Shown: positions 36,396 through 45,510 of the stretch, in pieces
Numbering within the stretch: the first letter of the stretch is position 1
How the letters are laid out: the number at the start of each line of letters is the position of its first letter
Assembly: GCF_030317205.1 (NCBI RefSeq)
Contig: NZ_JASZYB010000001.1
Coordinates: 1-64,000, forward strand
DNA: 64,000 nt
Origin: Variovorax sp. J2L1-78
GTDB lineage: Bacteria > Pseudomonadota > Gammaproteobacteria > Burkholderiales > Burkholderiaceae_C
Direction of reading: 5' to 3'
Translations under genes and position numbers: made by a program
Notes under the pieces: generated by a model
The model's database searches: none
What the model was told of the DNA's origin: nothing
The model's input: only the letters and a program-made list of their open reading frames with translations

Positions 36396-37037
36396 ATGTC
36401 AACCGAAGCGCTGGCAACAGCAGAACACCAAAACACAGCCGAAGAACTTCTCGGTCGCATCGGCCATCTCACGCGTCAACTGCGCGAAGGCATGCGCGAG
36501 CTCGGGCTCGACAAGCAGGTGGAAAAGGCCGCGCAGGCCATTCCCGATGCCCGGGACCGGCTCAAGTATGTCGTCGACATGACCGAGCGCGCCGCCCACC
36601 GGGCGCTCAACGCGGTCGATGCGGCGCAGCCCCTGCAGGAAGACCTGGCCCGCTCGGCCAAGGGGTTGACGTCGCGCTGGGACGCCTGGTTCGCCAACCC
36701 GATCGAGCTCGACCAGGCCCGTGGTCTGGTCGAGGACACGCGCAGCTACCTGGGCGCCGTGCCCGAGAAGGCCAGCGCGATCAACTCGCAGCTCATGGAG
36801 ATCCTGATGGCCCAGGACTTCCAGGATCTGACCGGGCAGGTGATCAAGAAGATGATGGAAGTCGTCAACGAGATGGAGACGCAGCTGCTCCAGGTCCTGA
36901 TCGACAACGTGCCCGCCGATCGGCGTCCGGCGGAGACAACGAGCCTGCAGAACGGTCCGCAGGTCGTGGCCGGCAACCCGGATGCGGTCAGCGACCAGTC
37001 GCAGGTCGACGACCTGCTGGCGAGCCTGGGTTTCTAG
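36396..37037 (+). CDS. cheZ: CheY phosphatase CheZ
   Basis: A 213-residue helical phosphatase that dephosphorylates CheY-P. The active-site helix MAQDFQDLTGQVIKKMMEVV contains the catalytic Gln. The C-terminal CheY-docking peptide VDDLLASLGF is retained. The ATG at 36396 follows the cheY stop by 2 bp. It closes the che operon; a 153-bp gap with a perfect inverted repeat separates it from flhB. Confidence 0.97.
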   Translation: MSTEALATAEHQNTAEELLGRIGHLTRQLREGMRELGLDKQVEKAAQAIPDARDRLKYVVDMTERAAHRALNAVDAAQPLQEDLARSAKGLTSRWDAWFANPIELDQARGLVEDTRSYLGAVPEKASAINSQLMEILMAQDFQDLTGQVIKKMMEVVNEMETQLLQVLIDNVPADRRPAETTSLQNGPQVVAGNPDAVSDQSQVDDLLASLGF

Positions 37038-37127
37038 GCGGGAAAGCGGCGGCCGTCCCGTTGCCCGGGCGGCTCATTGTGCGAGAAGCGGGGGGTTCGG
37101 GGGCTTGATCGACCGATTGTTTCGGAC

Positions 37128-37149
37128 GACTGAATTCAATAATTCAGTC
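37128..37149. repeat. Perfect 9-bp inverted repeat between cheZ and flhB
   Basis: GACTGAATT (37128-37136) and AATTCAGTC (37141-37149) pair perfectly with a CAAT loop, 41 bp before the flhB start. No T-run follows, and the stem is AT-rich relative to the locus. It may be an operator in the flhB promoter region or a weak end signal for the che operon. Confidence 0.6.
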
Positions 37150-37190
37150 ATGTGCAAGGCGCGATTCGCGCATGCCGGTCCGGAGCAAGA

Positions 37191-38333
37191 ATGTCTGAGG
37201 AAAGCGATCTCGAGAAGACGGAAGAAGCCTCCCCGCGGCGCCTGGAGAAGGCGCGTGAGGACGGCGATGTCGCCCGCTCCCGCGAGCTCGTGACCCTGGT
37301 GATCCTGGGGGCGGGCATCTCCGGGCTCTGGCTCACGTCGAGCTCGCTCGGCACCACCTTCGGCGGTGCACTGCAGCACGGCCTGCAATTTGACCGCAAG
37401 TCGGCCTTCGATGCCTCCCACATGCTGACCCAGGCCGGGTCGATGGTGCTGGAGGGGCTCCTGGCCATCGCGCCGTTCTTCGGGATGATGATGCTGGCCG
37501 CGCTGGTCGGCCCGATCATCCTGGGCGGCTGGCTCTTCTCGACGAAGGCCATCGCGCCCAATTTCGGCAAGCTCAACCCCCTGGCCGGCATCGGCCGCAT
37601 GTTCTCGACCCAGTCGCTGGCTGAGCTGACCAAGGCGTTGGCGAAGTCGCTGCTGGTCGGCCTGGTGGCCTGGTGGGTCATCTCAGGCCACGTCGGCGAC
37701 ATGGTGGCGCTGATGGGCGAGCCGGCGCATCGCGCGCTGCCACACGCCATCCGCATGATCGTGGTCGACTGCGCCGTGATCGCCGCCACGCTGGTCATCG
37801 TGGCGATGATCGACGTGCCCTACCAGCTCTGGAGTCACGCCAAGAAGCTGCGCATGTCGCGCGAGGACCTGCGCCAGGAGCACAAGGAAAGCGAAGGCGA
37901 CCCGCATGTGAAGGCGAACATCCGCCGCATGCAGCAGCAGGTCGCCAAGCGCCGGATGATGGCCGAGGTGCCCAAGGCCGACATCGTGGTGACCAACCCG
38001 ACGCACTTCGCGGTGGCGCTGAAGTACCGCGATGGCGACATGCGTGCGCCGCGTGTCGTGGCCAAGGGCAGTGACCTGGTGGCCCAGCGCATCCGCGAGC
38101 TGGCCAAGGAACACAACGTGGCCGTGCTCGAGGCGCCGCCACTGACCCGGGCGCTCTTCAAGCACACCCGCCTGGGCGACGAGATTCCCGCGGGCCTGTA
38201 CACGGCGGTTGCCGAAGTGCTGGCCTGGGTCTACCAGCTCAAGCGCTGGAAGGACGAGGGCGGTGATGCGCCGCGCACGCCGACCGACCTGCCTGTTCCC
38301 TCCGAGCTTCAATACAACGTGAGCGCCGCATGA
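37191..38333 (+). CDS. flhB: Flagellar export gate/switch protein FlhB
   Basis: A 380-residue export apparatus protein with four membrane helices (about residues 30-215) and a cytoplasmic autocleaving tail containing NPTH (VVTNPTHFAVALKYRDGDMRAP, cited for the N-P-T-H site). After FliK signals hook completion, FlhB switches export from rod/hook to filament substrates. The N-terminus EKTEEASPRRLEKAREDG is diagnostic. The ATG at 37191 is chosen because of GGAG (37182-37185). The C-terminus overlaps flhA by 4 bp. Confidence 0.98.
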   Translation: MSEESDLEKTEEASPRRLEKAREDGDVARSRELVTLVILGAGISGLWLTSSSLGTTFGGALQHGLQFDRKSAFDASHMLTQAGSMVLEGLLAIAPFFGMMMLAALVGPIILGGWLFSTKAIAPNFGKLNPLAGIGRMFSTQSLAELTKALAKSLLVGLVAWWVISGHVGDMVALMGEPAHRALPHAIRMIVVDCAVIAATLVIVAMIDVPYQLWSHAKKLRMSREDLRQEHKESEGDPHVKANIRRMQQQVAKRRMMAEVPKADIVVTNPTHFAVALKYRDGDMRAPRVVAKGSDLVAQRIRELAKEHNVAVLEAPPLTRALFKHTRLGDEIPAGLYTAVAEVLAWVYQLKRWKDEGGDAPRTPTDLPVPSELQYNVSAA

Positions 38334-40429
38334 ATTCACTCGCCGGACTGCTGCGCATGCCCAAGGGCATGCTCGATGCAAAACAGTTCAAGGGGCTGAC
38401 CGGCCCCATCCTGATCGTGCTCATCCTGAGCATGATGGTGCTGCCGCTGCCGCCGTTCCTGCTGGACCTGCTGTTCACCTTCAACATCGCGGTGTCGATC
38501 ATGGTGCTGCTGGTGAGCATGTACACCATGAAGCCGCTCGACTTCGCGGCCTTCCCAGCCGTGCTGCTGTTCTCGACCCTGCTGCGCCTGTCGCTGAACG
38601 TCGCGTCCACCCGCGTCGTGCTGATGCACGGTCACACCGGCCCCGATGCGGCCGGCAAGGTGATCGAGGCTTTCGGCCATTTCCTGGTGGGCGGCAACTT
38701 CGCCGTGGGCGTGATGGTGTTCATCATCCTGGTGCTCATCAACTTCATGGTGATCACCAAGGGCGCAGGCCGCATTGCGGAAGTCGGCGCGCGTTTCGCG
38801 CTGGACGCGATGCCCGGCAAGCAGATGGCGATCGACGCCGACCTGAACGCCGGCCTGATCGGCGAAGACGTGGCGCGCAAGCGTCGTGCCGAGGTGGCGC
38901 AGGAAGCCGACTTCTACGGCTCCATGGACGGTGCCAGCAAGTTCGTGCGTGGCGACGCCATCGCCGGCCTGCTGATCATGATCATCAACATCATCGGCGG
39001 GCTGGTCGTCGGCATGCTGCAGCACGGCCTGGACTTCCAGACGGCCTCGACCACCTACACGCTGCTGGCCATCGGCGACGGCCTGGTGGCGCAGATCCCG
39101 GCGCTGGTCATCTCGACCGCGGCCGGCGTGATCGTCTCGCGCGTCGCGACCGACGAAGACGTGGGCAGCCAGCTCACGGGGCAGCTGTTCTCGAACCCGA
39201 ACGTGATGTTCCTCACGGCCGGCATCGTCGGCCTGCTGGGCATGATCCCGGGCATGCCGAACCTGGCCTTCCTGCTGATCGCAGGCGCGCTGGTCTGGAT
39301 GGGACGCAAGGGCCTTCAGCGCATCGCGGCCATTCCGAGTGCCGAGCAGGTGGCTGCCGAACAGGCCGCCGTGCAGACCCAGAACCCCGACACGGCCGAA
39401 GCCACCTGGGACGACGTCGCGCTGGTCGACCCGCTGGGCATGGAAGTGGGCTACCGCCTGATCCCGCTGGTCGACCAGTCGCAAAAGGGCGAACTGCTCG
39501 GCCGCATCAAGAGCATCCGCAAGAAGATCGCACAGGACATCGGCTTCCTGGTGCCGGTGGTGCACATCCGCGACAACCTTGAGATCAAGCCCAACAGCTA
39601 CGTCGTGAGCCTTAAGGGCGTGGAGATCGGCCGCGGCGAAGCCTTCCCGAACCAGTGGATGGCGATCAACCCGGGCCAGGTCTCGGGCACGCTGGCCGGC
39701 ACGCCGACGCAGGACCCGGCCTTTGGCCTCCCGGCGGTGTGGATCGACGGCAGCCTGCGCCAGCAGGCGCAGATCCTGGGCTACACGGTGGTCGATGCGT
39801 GCACCGTGATGGCCACGCACCTGAACCACCTGATCCAGACGCACGCGGCCGACCTGCTCGGCCGCCAGGAAGTGCAGCAGCTGCTCGACCAGATCAGCAA
39901 GACCGAACCCAAGCTCACCGAGGACCTGGTGCCCAAGGTGCTGTCGCTCAGCACGCTGCACAAGGTGCTGCAGAACCTGCTGGAAGAGGAAGTCTCGATC
40001 CGCGACATGCGCACCATCCTGGACGTGATGGCCGAGCACGCGCCGACCGTCAAGGACGCGACCGAACTCACCTCGCTCGTGCGCCTGGCCCTGGGCCGCG
40101 CGATCGTGCAGCAGCTCTTCCCGGGCGACTCGGAAGTGCAGGTCATCGGCCTGGACGGCTCGCTCGACGGCGTGCTGCAGCAGGCCATGAGCAGCAACAG
40201 CGGCATCGAACCCGGCCTGGCGGACAACCTGCTGCGCCAGGCGCAGGCCGCCATCGCGCGCCAGGAGCAGATGGGCCTCGCCCCGGTGCTCGTGGTGCAA
40301 CACAGCCTGCGCGTGCTGCTCGCCCGTTTCCTGCGACGCAGCCTGCCCCAACTCAAGGTGCTCTCCCATTCGGAGATCCCTGACAGCCGCAACATCAAGA
40401 TCACCGCCACCCTTGGAGGAAGAGTTTGA
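38330..40429 (+). CDS. flhA: Flagellar export gate protein FlhA
   Basis: A 699-residue export gate protein with about eight membrane helices in the first 330 residues and a large cytoplasmic domain that docks chaperone-substrate pairs. FPAVLLFSTLLRLSLNVASTRVVL and the FHIPEP-equivalent loop (GDAIAGLLIMIINIIGG) are visible. Length is normal. It overlaps flhB upstream and flhF downstream by 4 bp each, giving a coupled flhB-flhA-flhF series. Confidence 0.98.
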   Translation: MNSLAGLLRMPKGMLDAKQFKGLTGPILIVLILSMMVLPLPPFLLDLLFTFNIAVSIMVLLVSMYTMKPLDFAAFPAVLLFSTLLRLSLNVASTRVVLMHGHTGPDAAGKVIEAFGHFLVGGNFAVGVMVFIILVLINFMVITKGAGRIAEVGARFALDAMPGKQMAIDADLNAGLIGEDVARKRRAEVAQEADFYGSMDGASKFVRGDAIAGLLIMIINIIGGLVVGMLQHGLDFQTASTTYTLLAIGDGLVAQIPALVISTAAGVIVSRVATDEDVGSQLTGQLFSNPNVMFLTAGIVGLLGMIPGMPNLAFLLIAGALVWMGRKGLQRIAAIPSAEQVAAEQAAVQTQNPDTAEATWDDVALVDPLGMEVGYRLIPLVDQSQKGELLGRIKSIRKKIAQDIGFLVPVVHIRDNLEIKPNSYVVSLKGVEIGRGEAFPNQWMAINPGQVSGTLAGTPTQDPAFGLPAVWIDGSLRQQAQILGYTVVDACTVMATHLNHLIQTHAADLLGRQEVQQLLDQISKTEPKLTEDLVPKVLSLSTLHKVLQNLLEEEVSIRDMRTILDVMAEHAPTVKDATELTSLVRLALGRAIVQQLFPGDSEVQVIGLDGSLDGVLQQAMSSNSGIEPGLADNLLRQAQAAIARQEQMGLAPVLVVQHSLRVLLARFLRRSLPQLKVLSHSEIPDSRNIKITATLGGRV

Positions 40430-42954
40430 CCATGACCCACGACGTGCGTACCACTGCCCGCAAATTTGTCGCCGCCACCAGCCGCGAGGCCCTGCGACTC
40501 GTTCGCGAGGCCCTCGGCGCCGAGGCCATCGTGCTGACCAACCGCGCTTCCGCTGATGGCGTGGAGATCGTGGCCATGGCCGAGGGCGACGTGAACGCGG
40601 CCGTCGCGCAGGTGGCGAGCCCCGCGGCTGCAGCACCGGCGATCGCTGCGCCGACGCGGCCACACATCGGCTTCCCGTCCACGCCGGAGGCCACGCTCCC
40701 CGCCGCGCCGCCACCGCTGCGCGCGGCGCCCGTACCCGTCGTACCGATGGCAGCCGCACCGATGACGCCGGCCGCGCCCCTGGTGGCCGCCCCCTCGGTG
40801 GCGCCGGCCCCGGTCGCTGCCGACGACTCCGTGCTCAACGAACTGCATTCCATGCGCGGCATGCTCGAAGAGCAGCTCGCCAGCGTGGTCTGGAACGACA
40901 AGCAGCGCCGCGACCCGGTGCGCGGCCGCGTGCTGCGCACGCTGCTCGGTGCCGGTTTCTCCGCGCGGCTGTCGCGGGCCATGCTCGAGAAGATGCCGGC
41001 CGGCCAGAGCTATGCCGAAGGCATGGCCTACGCGCGCAGCGAACTGATCCGCGCCGTGCCGGTGCATGAAGACGAAGACGCGCTGTTCCGCCAGGGCGGT
41101 GTCTATGCGCTGATGGGGCCGACGGGCGTGGGCAAGACCACCACGACCGCCAAGCTGGCCTCGCGCTGCGTCATGCGCTTCGGCGCCGACAAGGTGGCGC
41201 TGGTCACCACCGACAGTTACCGGATCGGTGCCTACGAGCAGCTGCGCATCTACGGCCAGATCCTCGACGTGCCGGTGTACGCCGTGAAGGACAGCGCCGA
41301 CCTCCACCTGGTGCTGCAGGACCTGCGCGACAAGCATCTGGTGCTGATCGACACCGTGGGCATGAGCCAGCGCGACCGCGCCGTGTCCGACCAGATCGCG
41401 ATGCTGTGCACCAGCCACCGCCCCGTGAAGCGCCTGCTGCTGCTCAACGCCACCAGCCACGGCGACACGCTCAACGAAGTGGTGCACGCCTACCGCAACG
41501 GCAACGGCGGCAACGAGCTGGCCGGCTGCATCTTCACCAAGGTCGACGAAGCCACGCACCCCGGCGCGCTGATCGACACCGTGATCCGCCACCGCCTGCC
41601 GGTGCACTACATCTCCTGCGGCCAGAAGGTGCCCGAGAACCTGATGCCGGCCGACCGCGCCCAACTGATCGACAGCGTGTTCCAGCCGCGTCGCCACAGC
41701 CCGCTGTTCGTGCCGCCGGAAGTCGAGAGCAGCGAGGAGCCGGGTGCCCCGTCGGCCCAGACCGTGCAGGCCCAGGCCGAAGCCGACCGCCTGCGCTCGC
41801 AGTACCACAACCTCATTCGCGCCATGGCGCACGACGCGCAGGAACTCGCGACCGCCGCCGGCGCGCTGGCCGGCGCGCAGATCGGGTTCGAGCGGGCCCG
41901 CGGCCTGTGGCGCCAGGCCGGCGACGAGGGCGCGGCCCAGCGCACCGTGATGGACGACCTGCTGGTGCACGCCCGCAGCGAAGTCGCCGCCGGTTGCCGC
42001 GGCCATGTGCTGGCGCTGAGCAGCCAGGTGGGCCTGCGCTCCGAAGGCGACGACGCCTACGAATGCCACACCAGCCTGCTGCTGTCCGACCGCACCGGCC
42101 AGCCGCTGGCCGCGCCGAACGGCTGGCTGTCGACCGCCAGTGCCGACGCCGTGCGCCGGCCCGGCCTGCGCCAGGTGCAGTGGTTGCGCCAGCAGGACTT
42201 CGGCAAGTCGCTGGTGCACGTGCTCACCAAGCTGCCGACGGCCGAGACGATGCTGCAGTGGCAGGCGCAGGGCCAGCGCTGGCTGGCGCGCGCCGTGGCC
42301 TCCACGGCCGTGACCGACACCGCGACCGGTGCCGGCCGCACGCTCGCGCGGCTCGAGCATCGTTTCGCCGAACCCCGCACGGTGCAGTTCGGCGGTCGTC
42401 CGGTGCTGCAGTCCGAGGCCGAGTGCGACGTGCTGCTGCGCTTCAATGCCGCCGCCGCGGCATCGGGCCTGACCCGCGCCGACATGCCGACGCTGCGCTG
42501 CGTCGTCACCCGCATCGTCGACGCCCGCAGCGGCAAGCTGCTGCAGCAGAGCTATGCGCTGTCGAACCTGGGCGGCGACGTGACCGGCACGCAACTGGCG
42601 CAGTGGCAGGCCTGGGCCAACGAGAACGAACCCTGCTTCCGCCTGATCCGCCAGGGCGTTCAGCTCGTCGGCGGCCTGGGCGAACTGGGCGACCCGCACA
42701 TGATGAAGCGCGTGCTGATCGCCGGTCAGATGACGACCACCGTGTGGCGCCTGCTGCGTGCCGACGGTGAATGGGCCGATCGCACACGCATGCTGCTGAA
42801 CCAGTTGAGCGGCCGCCCGGCGCGCGCCAGCCGTCCGCTCACGGGCAACGCCCTGTACGCGGGCATGGGCAAGTTGTTCCTGCTGCTCGAAGCGCTGGGA
42901 ACGGAATCCACGGCGCCGACGCAGACGTCGAAGCCGCTGGAACAGTTGGGATGA
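40426..42954 (+). CDS. flhF: Flagellar GTPase FlhF with a long C-terminal extension
   Basis: An 842-residue SRP-type GTPase that sets flagellar position and number. The N-terminal B domain (residues 1-60) and an Ala/Pro linker (about 65-140) precede the NG domain with P-loop GPTGVGKT at 231-238, TTDSYRIGAYEQL, and IDTVGMSQRD. Normal FlhF proteins end near residue 420 of this alignment. Here a further roughly 410 residues (about 430-842) continue in frame without stops, starting EVESSEEPG, and I recognise no domain in them. The extension keeps high-GC codon bias and a plausible globular composition, so it is coding. It overlaps flhA by 4 bp and is followed by flhG. Confidence 0.92.
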   Translation: MTMTHDVRTTARKFVAATSREALRLVREALGAEAIVLTNRASADGVEIVAMAEGDVNAAVAQVASPAAAAPAIAAPTRPHIGFPSTPEATLPAAPPPLRAAPVPVVPMAAAPMTPAAPLVAAPSVAPAPVAADDSVLNELHSMRGMLEEQLASVVWNDKQRRDPVRGRVLRTLLGAGFSARLSRAMLEKMPAGQSYAEGMAYARSELIRAVPVHEDEDALFRQGGVYALMGPTGVGKTTTTAKLASRCVMRFGADKVALVTTDSYRIGAYEQLRIYGQILDVPVYAVKDSADLHLVLQDLRDKHLVLIDTVGMSQRDRAVSDQIAMLCTSHRPVKRLLLLNATSHGDTLNEVVHAYRNGNGGNELAGCIFTKVDEATHPGALIDTVIRHRLPVHYISCGQKVPENLMPADRAQLIDSVFQPRRHSPLFVPPEVESSEEPGAPSAQTVQAQAEADRLRSQYHNLIRAMAHDAQELATAAGALAGAQIGFERARGLWRQAGDEGAAQRTVMDDLLVHARSEVAAGCRGHVLALSSQVGLRSEGDDAYECHTSLLLSDRTGQPLAAPNGWLSTASADAVRRPGLRQVQWLRQQDFGKSLVHVLTKLPTAETMLQWQAQGQRWLARAVASTAVTDTATGAGRTLARLEHRFAEPRTVQFGGRPVLQSEAECDVLLRFNAAAAASGLTRADMPTLRCVVTRIVDARSGKLLQQSYALSNLGGDVTGTQLAQWQAWANENEPCFRLIRQGVQLVGGLGELGDPHMMKRVLIAGQMTTTVWRLLRADGEWADRTRMLLNQLSGRPARASRPLTGNALYAGMGKLFLLLEALGTESTAPTQTSKPLEQLG

Positions 42955-42973
42955 CTCGGATGAGGACACGGGC

Positions 42974-43858
42974 ATGAGCAAGCAGGTCGCAGACCAGGCC
43001 GACGGATTGAGGCGCCTTCTGGCGCCGGCGCCAACGCGGGTGATCGCGGTGGCCAGCATGGCGCGGGGCGCCGGGGCCACGACGACCGCGATGAACATCG
43101 CCGCTGCACTGGTGCTCCAGGGCAAGAACGTGCTGCTGCTCGACCAGCATGCGGCGCGCGCGGGCTCGGTCTGCGCGCAGTGGGCGATCGATGCGCTGGG
43201 CACCTGGACCGACGTGGCCCAGCACCGCCTGCGCTGTGCCGGCGCGGCGGTGGCCAGTGGCTCCGGCGTGCACGTGCTGCCGGCCCCGCCCGACCCGGCC
43301 GTGGCCACGTCCGACCCGCGCGAGTTCTACCAGGGCGGCGCGATCCTGATCGACGCGGCGATCGACGACGAGGGCCGCTTGCTGCCCCTGGCGCAGATGG
43401 CCGACGAGCTGGTGCTGGTGCTCCAGCCCACGCCGAGCGCCGTGACCGCTGCCTACGCCGGCATCAAGCGACTGCACTATGCGCATGCGCTGAAGCAGGC
43501 GCGGCTGATCTTCAACGGCGTGCGCGATGCCGACTCGGCCCAGCAGATGCTGACCAACCTCGTCAACACCGGCAGCCGGCACCTGGCGGTGTCGTTGCAG
43601 GACGGCGGGCTGGTGCGCGCCGACCCGCACCAGGCCGACGCCCGTCGCCTGTACCAGACCGTGGTCGAGGCCTACGGGACCAGTCCCGCCGCCGTCGACT
43701 TCCGCCGCATCGCCGACGAGCTGTGGCGCTCGCCGTGGCGCTCCAAGGTGCTGCGATCGCGTGCGGCCGAACAGGGCCATCGCATCGTCGACGGCGCCAT
43801 CGATGCGGCGCATGCCGCTTCCCATCCCGCCGCTGCCTTCCAGGGCAGCAGTTTTTGA
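42974..43858 (+). CDS. flhG: FlhG/FleN-like MinD-family protein with degenerate P-loop
   Basis: A 294-residue protein in the flhG position between flhF and fliA, with the ParA/MinD fold (VIAVASMARGAGATTTAMN; LLLDQHAARAG; ILIDAAID). FlhG normally limits flagellar number as an ATPase acting on FlhF and FleQ/FliM. Here the deviant Walker A KGGxGKT is replaced by A30-R-G-A-G-A35-T, so both lysines needed for ATP binding and hydrolysis are missing. Fold and context support the call; ATPase activity is doubtful. Confidence 0.85.
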   Translation: MSKQVADQADGLRRLLAPAPTRVIAVASMARGAGATTTAMNIAAALVLQGKNVLLLDQHAARAGSVCAQWAIDALGTWTDVAQHRLRCAGAAVASGSGVHVLPAPPDPAVATSDPREFYQGGAILIDAAIDDEGRLLPLAQMADELVLVLQPTPSAVTAAYAGIKRLHYAHALKQARLIFNGVRDADSAQQMLTNLVNTGSRHLAVSLQDGGLVRADPHQADARRLYQTVVEAYGTSPAAVDFRRIADELWRSPWRSKVLRSRAAEQGHRIVDGAIDAAHAASHPAAAFQGSSF

Positions 43859-43879
43859 ACCCCCATCGAAAGGGAACGC

Positions 43880-44623
43880 GTGTACACCGCACAGGGAACC
43901 ATTGAAAAGTCCCACCTGCTGGCACAGCACCAGCCGTTGGTGAGGCGCATCGCGCTGCAGATGCTGGCCAAGCTGCCGGCCAGCGTCGAACTCGACGACC
44001 TGATCCAGGCTGGCATGATCGGCCTGCTCGATGCGTCGAGCCGCTTCGAGGAGGGCAAGGGCGCCCAGTTCGAGACCTTCGTGAGCCAGCGCATCCGCGG
44101 CGCCATGCTCGACGAGCTGCGTGCGAGCGACTGGGGCTCGCGCGGGCTGCGCCAGTCGGCGCGCGCCGTCGAGAAGGCGATCCACAAGCTGGAGCACGTC
44201 CTCGGGCGCCCGCCGACCGAAGGCGAGATCGCCAAGGAAATGAAGATGGAGCTGCACGACTACCAGTCGCTGCTGCAGGACGTGCAGGGCTGCCAGCTGC
44301 TCTACGTCGAGGACTTCGCCAAGGGCGAGGCCGAGAACCCCTTCATCGATATGCATGCGCAGGCGGCGAGCCACGATCGCGGCGCCAGCAACGACCCGCT
44401 GGCGCAACTGCTGGAAAGCGGCTTTCGCCACCAGCTGATCGATGCGATTTCCACGCTGCCCGAGCGCGATCAGCTGCTGCTGAACCTCTACTACGAGGAA
44501 GAGCTGAACCTGCGCGAGATCGGCGCCATCCTCGAAGTGAGCCAGTCGCGCGTGTGCCAGCTGCACAGCCAGGCGATCAGCCGGCTGCGTGCGCGTTTGA
44601 AGGACGAGCTGAAGGAGGACTGA
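43880..44623 (+). CDS. fliA: Flagellar sigma factor 28 (FliA)
   Basis: A 247-residue sigma-70-family factor for late flagellar and chemotaxis genes. Region 2 (LDDLIQAGMIGLLDASSRFEEGKGAQFETF) and region 4 (LPERDQLLLNLYYEEELNLREIGAILEVSQSRVCQLHSQAI, cited in part) are clear. The start is GTG at 43880 after an AGGGA element. Its target promoters TAAA-N15-GCCGATAA occur before fliC, and probably flgK, in this window. Only 4 bp separate its stop from that of the convergent EAL gene. Confidence 0.98.
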   Translation: MYTAQGTIEKSHLLAQHQPLVRRIALQMLAKLPASVELDDLIQAGMIGLLDASSRFEEGKGAQFETFVSQRIRGAMLDELRASDWGSRGLRQSARAVEKAIHKLEHVLGRPPTEGEIAKEMKMELHDYQSLLQDVQGCQLLYVEDFAKGEAENPFIDMHAQAASHDRGASNDPLAQLLESGFRHQLIDAISTLPERDQLLLNLYYEEELNLREIGAILEVSQSRVCQLHSQAISRLRARLKDELKED

Positions 44624-44627
44624 GGTC

Positions 44628-45371
44628 TCAGAGGGCGCGCCAGTCGATGACCGGCAGCGCCTCGACCTGCGGGCGCGCGAACAGGTAGCCCTGGAACAGC
44701 TCGACCCCGAAGCCACGCAGCACCTGCAGCTCCTCGCGCGTCTCCACGCCCTCGGCCACGACGCGGATGCCGAGCTCGCGGCAGATGCCCACCAGCCCGC
44801 GCACGATGGTGCGGCGCACGCGGTCGGTGTGGATGTCGCGCACCAGGTGCATGTCGATCTTCACCACGTCCGGCTGGAACATCGCGAGCAGCTCGATGCC
44901 GGCGAAGCCCGCCCCGAAGTCGTCGATGGCCGACGTGAGGCCCCGCGGCTTGTAGGCGCGCAGCACGTCGGTGAGGTGCGGCACGTTGGCGATCTGCTCG
45001 CCTTCGGTCACTTCGAACATCAGGCGATCGATCGGAAAGTTGCTGCGTTCGGCGGCCAGCACCGTCTGCGACGCGTAGTCCTCCGGCCGCGCCAGCGCAT
45101 TGGGCAGCATGTTCAGGCTCAGGCGCGATTCCATGCCGAGCGAGCCGGCCAGCGCGATCGCCTTGCCCCGGCAGGCCTGGTCGAAGGCATAGCGCTGCGC
45201 GGGCTGCAGGTCGCCAAAGAGCGCGGCCACGCAGGAGGTGCCCGGCGACCGCACCAGCGCCTCGTGGGCGAAGACCTCGTGACGCACCACGTCCACGATC
45301 GGCTGGAACGCCATCGTGAAGGGGCTGAAGGCCGGCGCGCCGCCACTGCCGAACATTGAATTAGTTTCCAT
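44628..45371 (-). CDS. Stand-alone EAL domain phosphodiesterase
   Basis: A 247-residue protein consisting of an EAL domain with almost nothing else. Motifs expected for an active c-di-GMP phosphodiesterase are visible: HEALVRS (EAL), N in LSLNMLP, E in FEVTEGE, IDDFGAGF, K in VVKIDM, EGVET, and QGYLFARP. No sensor domain is present. It is convergent with fliA (4 bp between stops) and downstream of the LytTR operon in the same direction, 139 bp away with a candidate terminator between. Lowering c-di-GMP would favour motility, which suits the location; this is inference. Confidence 0.93.
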   Translation of the reverse strand: METNSMFGSGGAPAFSPFTMAFQPIVDVVRHEVFAHEALVRSPGTSCVAALFGDLQPAQRYAFDQACRGKAIALAGSLGMESRLSLNMLPNALARPEDYASQTVLAAERSNFPIDRLMFEVTEGEQIANVPHLTDVLRAYKPRGLTSAIDDFGAGFAGIELLAMFQPDVVKIDMHLVRDIHTDRVRRTIVRGLVGICRELGIRVVAEGVETREELQVLRGFGVELFQGYLFARPQVEALPVIDWRAL

Positions 45372-45474
45372 CACATCGATACCCGCATGGCTGCATTGAA
45401 AAACCGTCCGCGATGCCATGGCCGGCGCTCGAGCGCGGCCGCTGCCGAAGGGCTCATCAGGCTTATCGGCGCCG

Positions 45475-45504
45475 GGTGCAGAAACTGAAGGGCACGCCGT
45501 GCCC
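45475..45504 (-). terminator. Candidate intrinsic terminator of the LytTR operon
   Basis: Just past the regulator stop on the minus strand, GGGCAC (complement of 45499-45504) pairs with GTGCCC (complement of 45490-45495) around a 3-base loop, followed by CTTCAGTTTCT. The stem is compact and the tail moderately T-rich. Confidence 0.55.
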
Positions 45505-45510
45505 CGGCGC

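Noticed and set aside
39781..43308. A 1175-codon minus-strand frame
   Set aside because: It is antisense to flhA, flhF and flhG; composition and lack of motifs mark it as a shadow.
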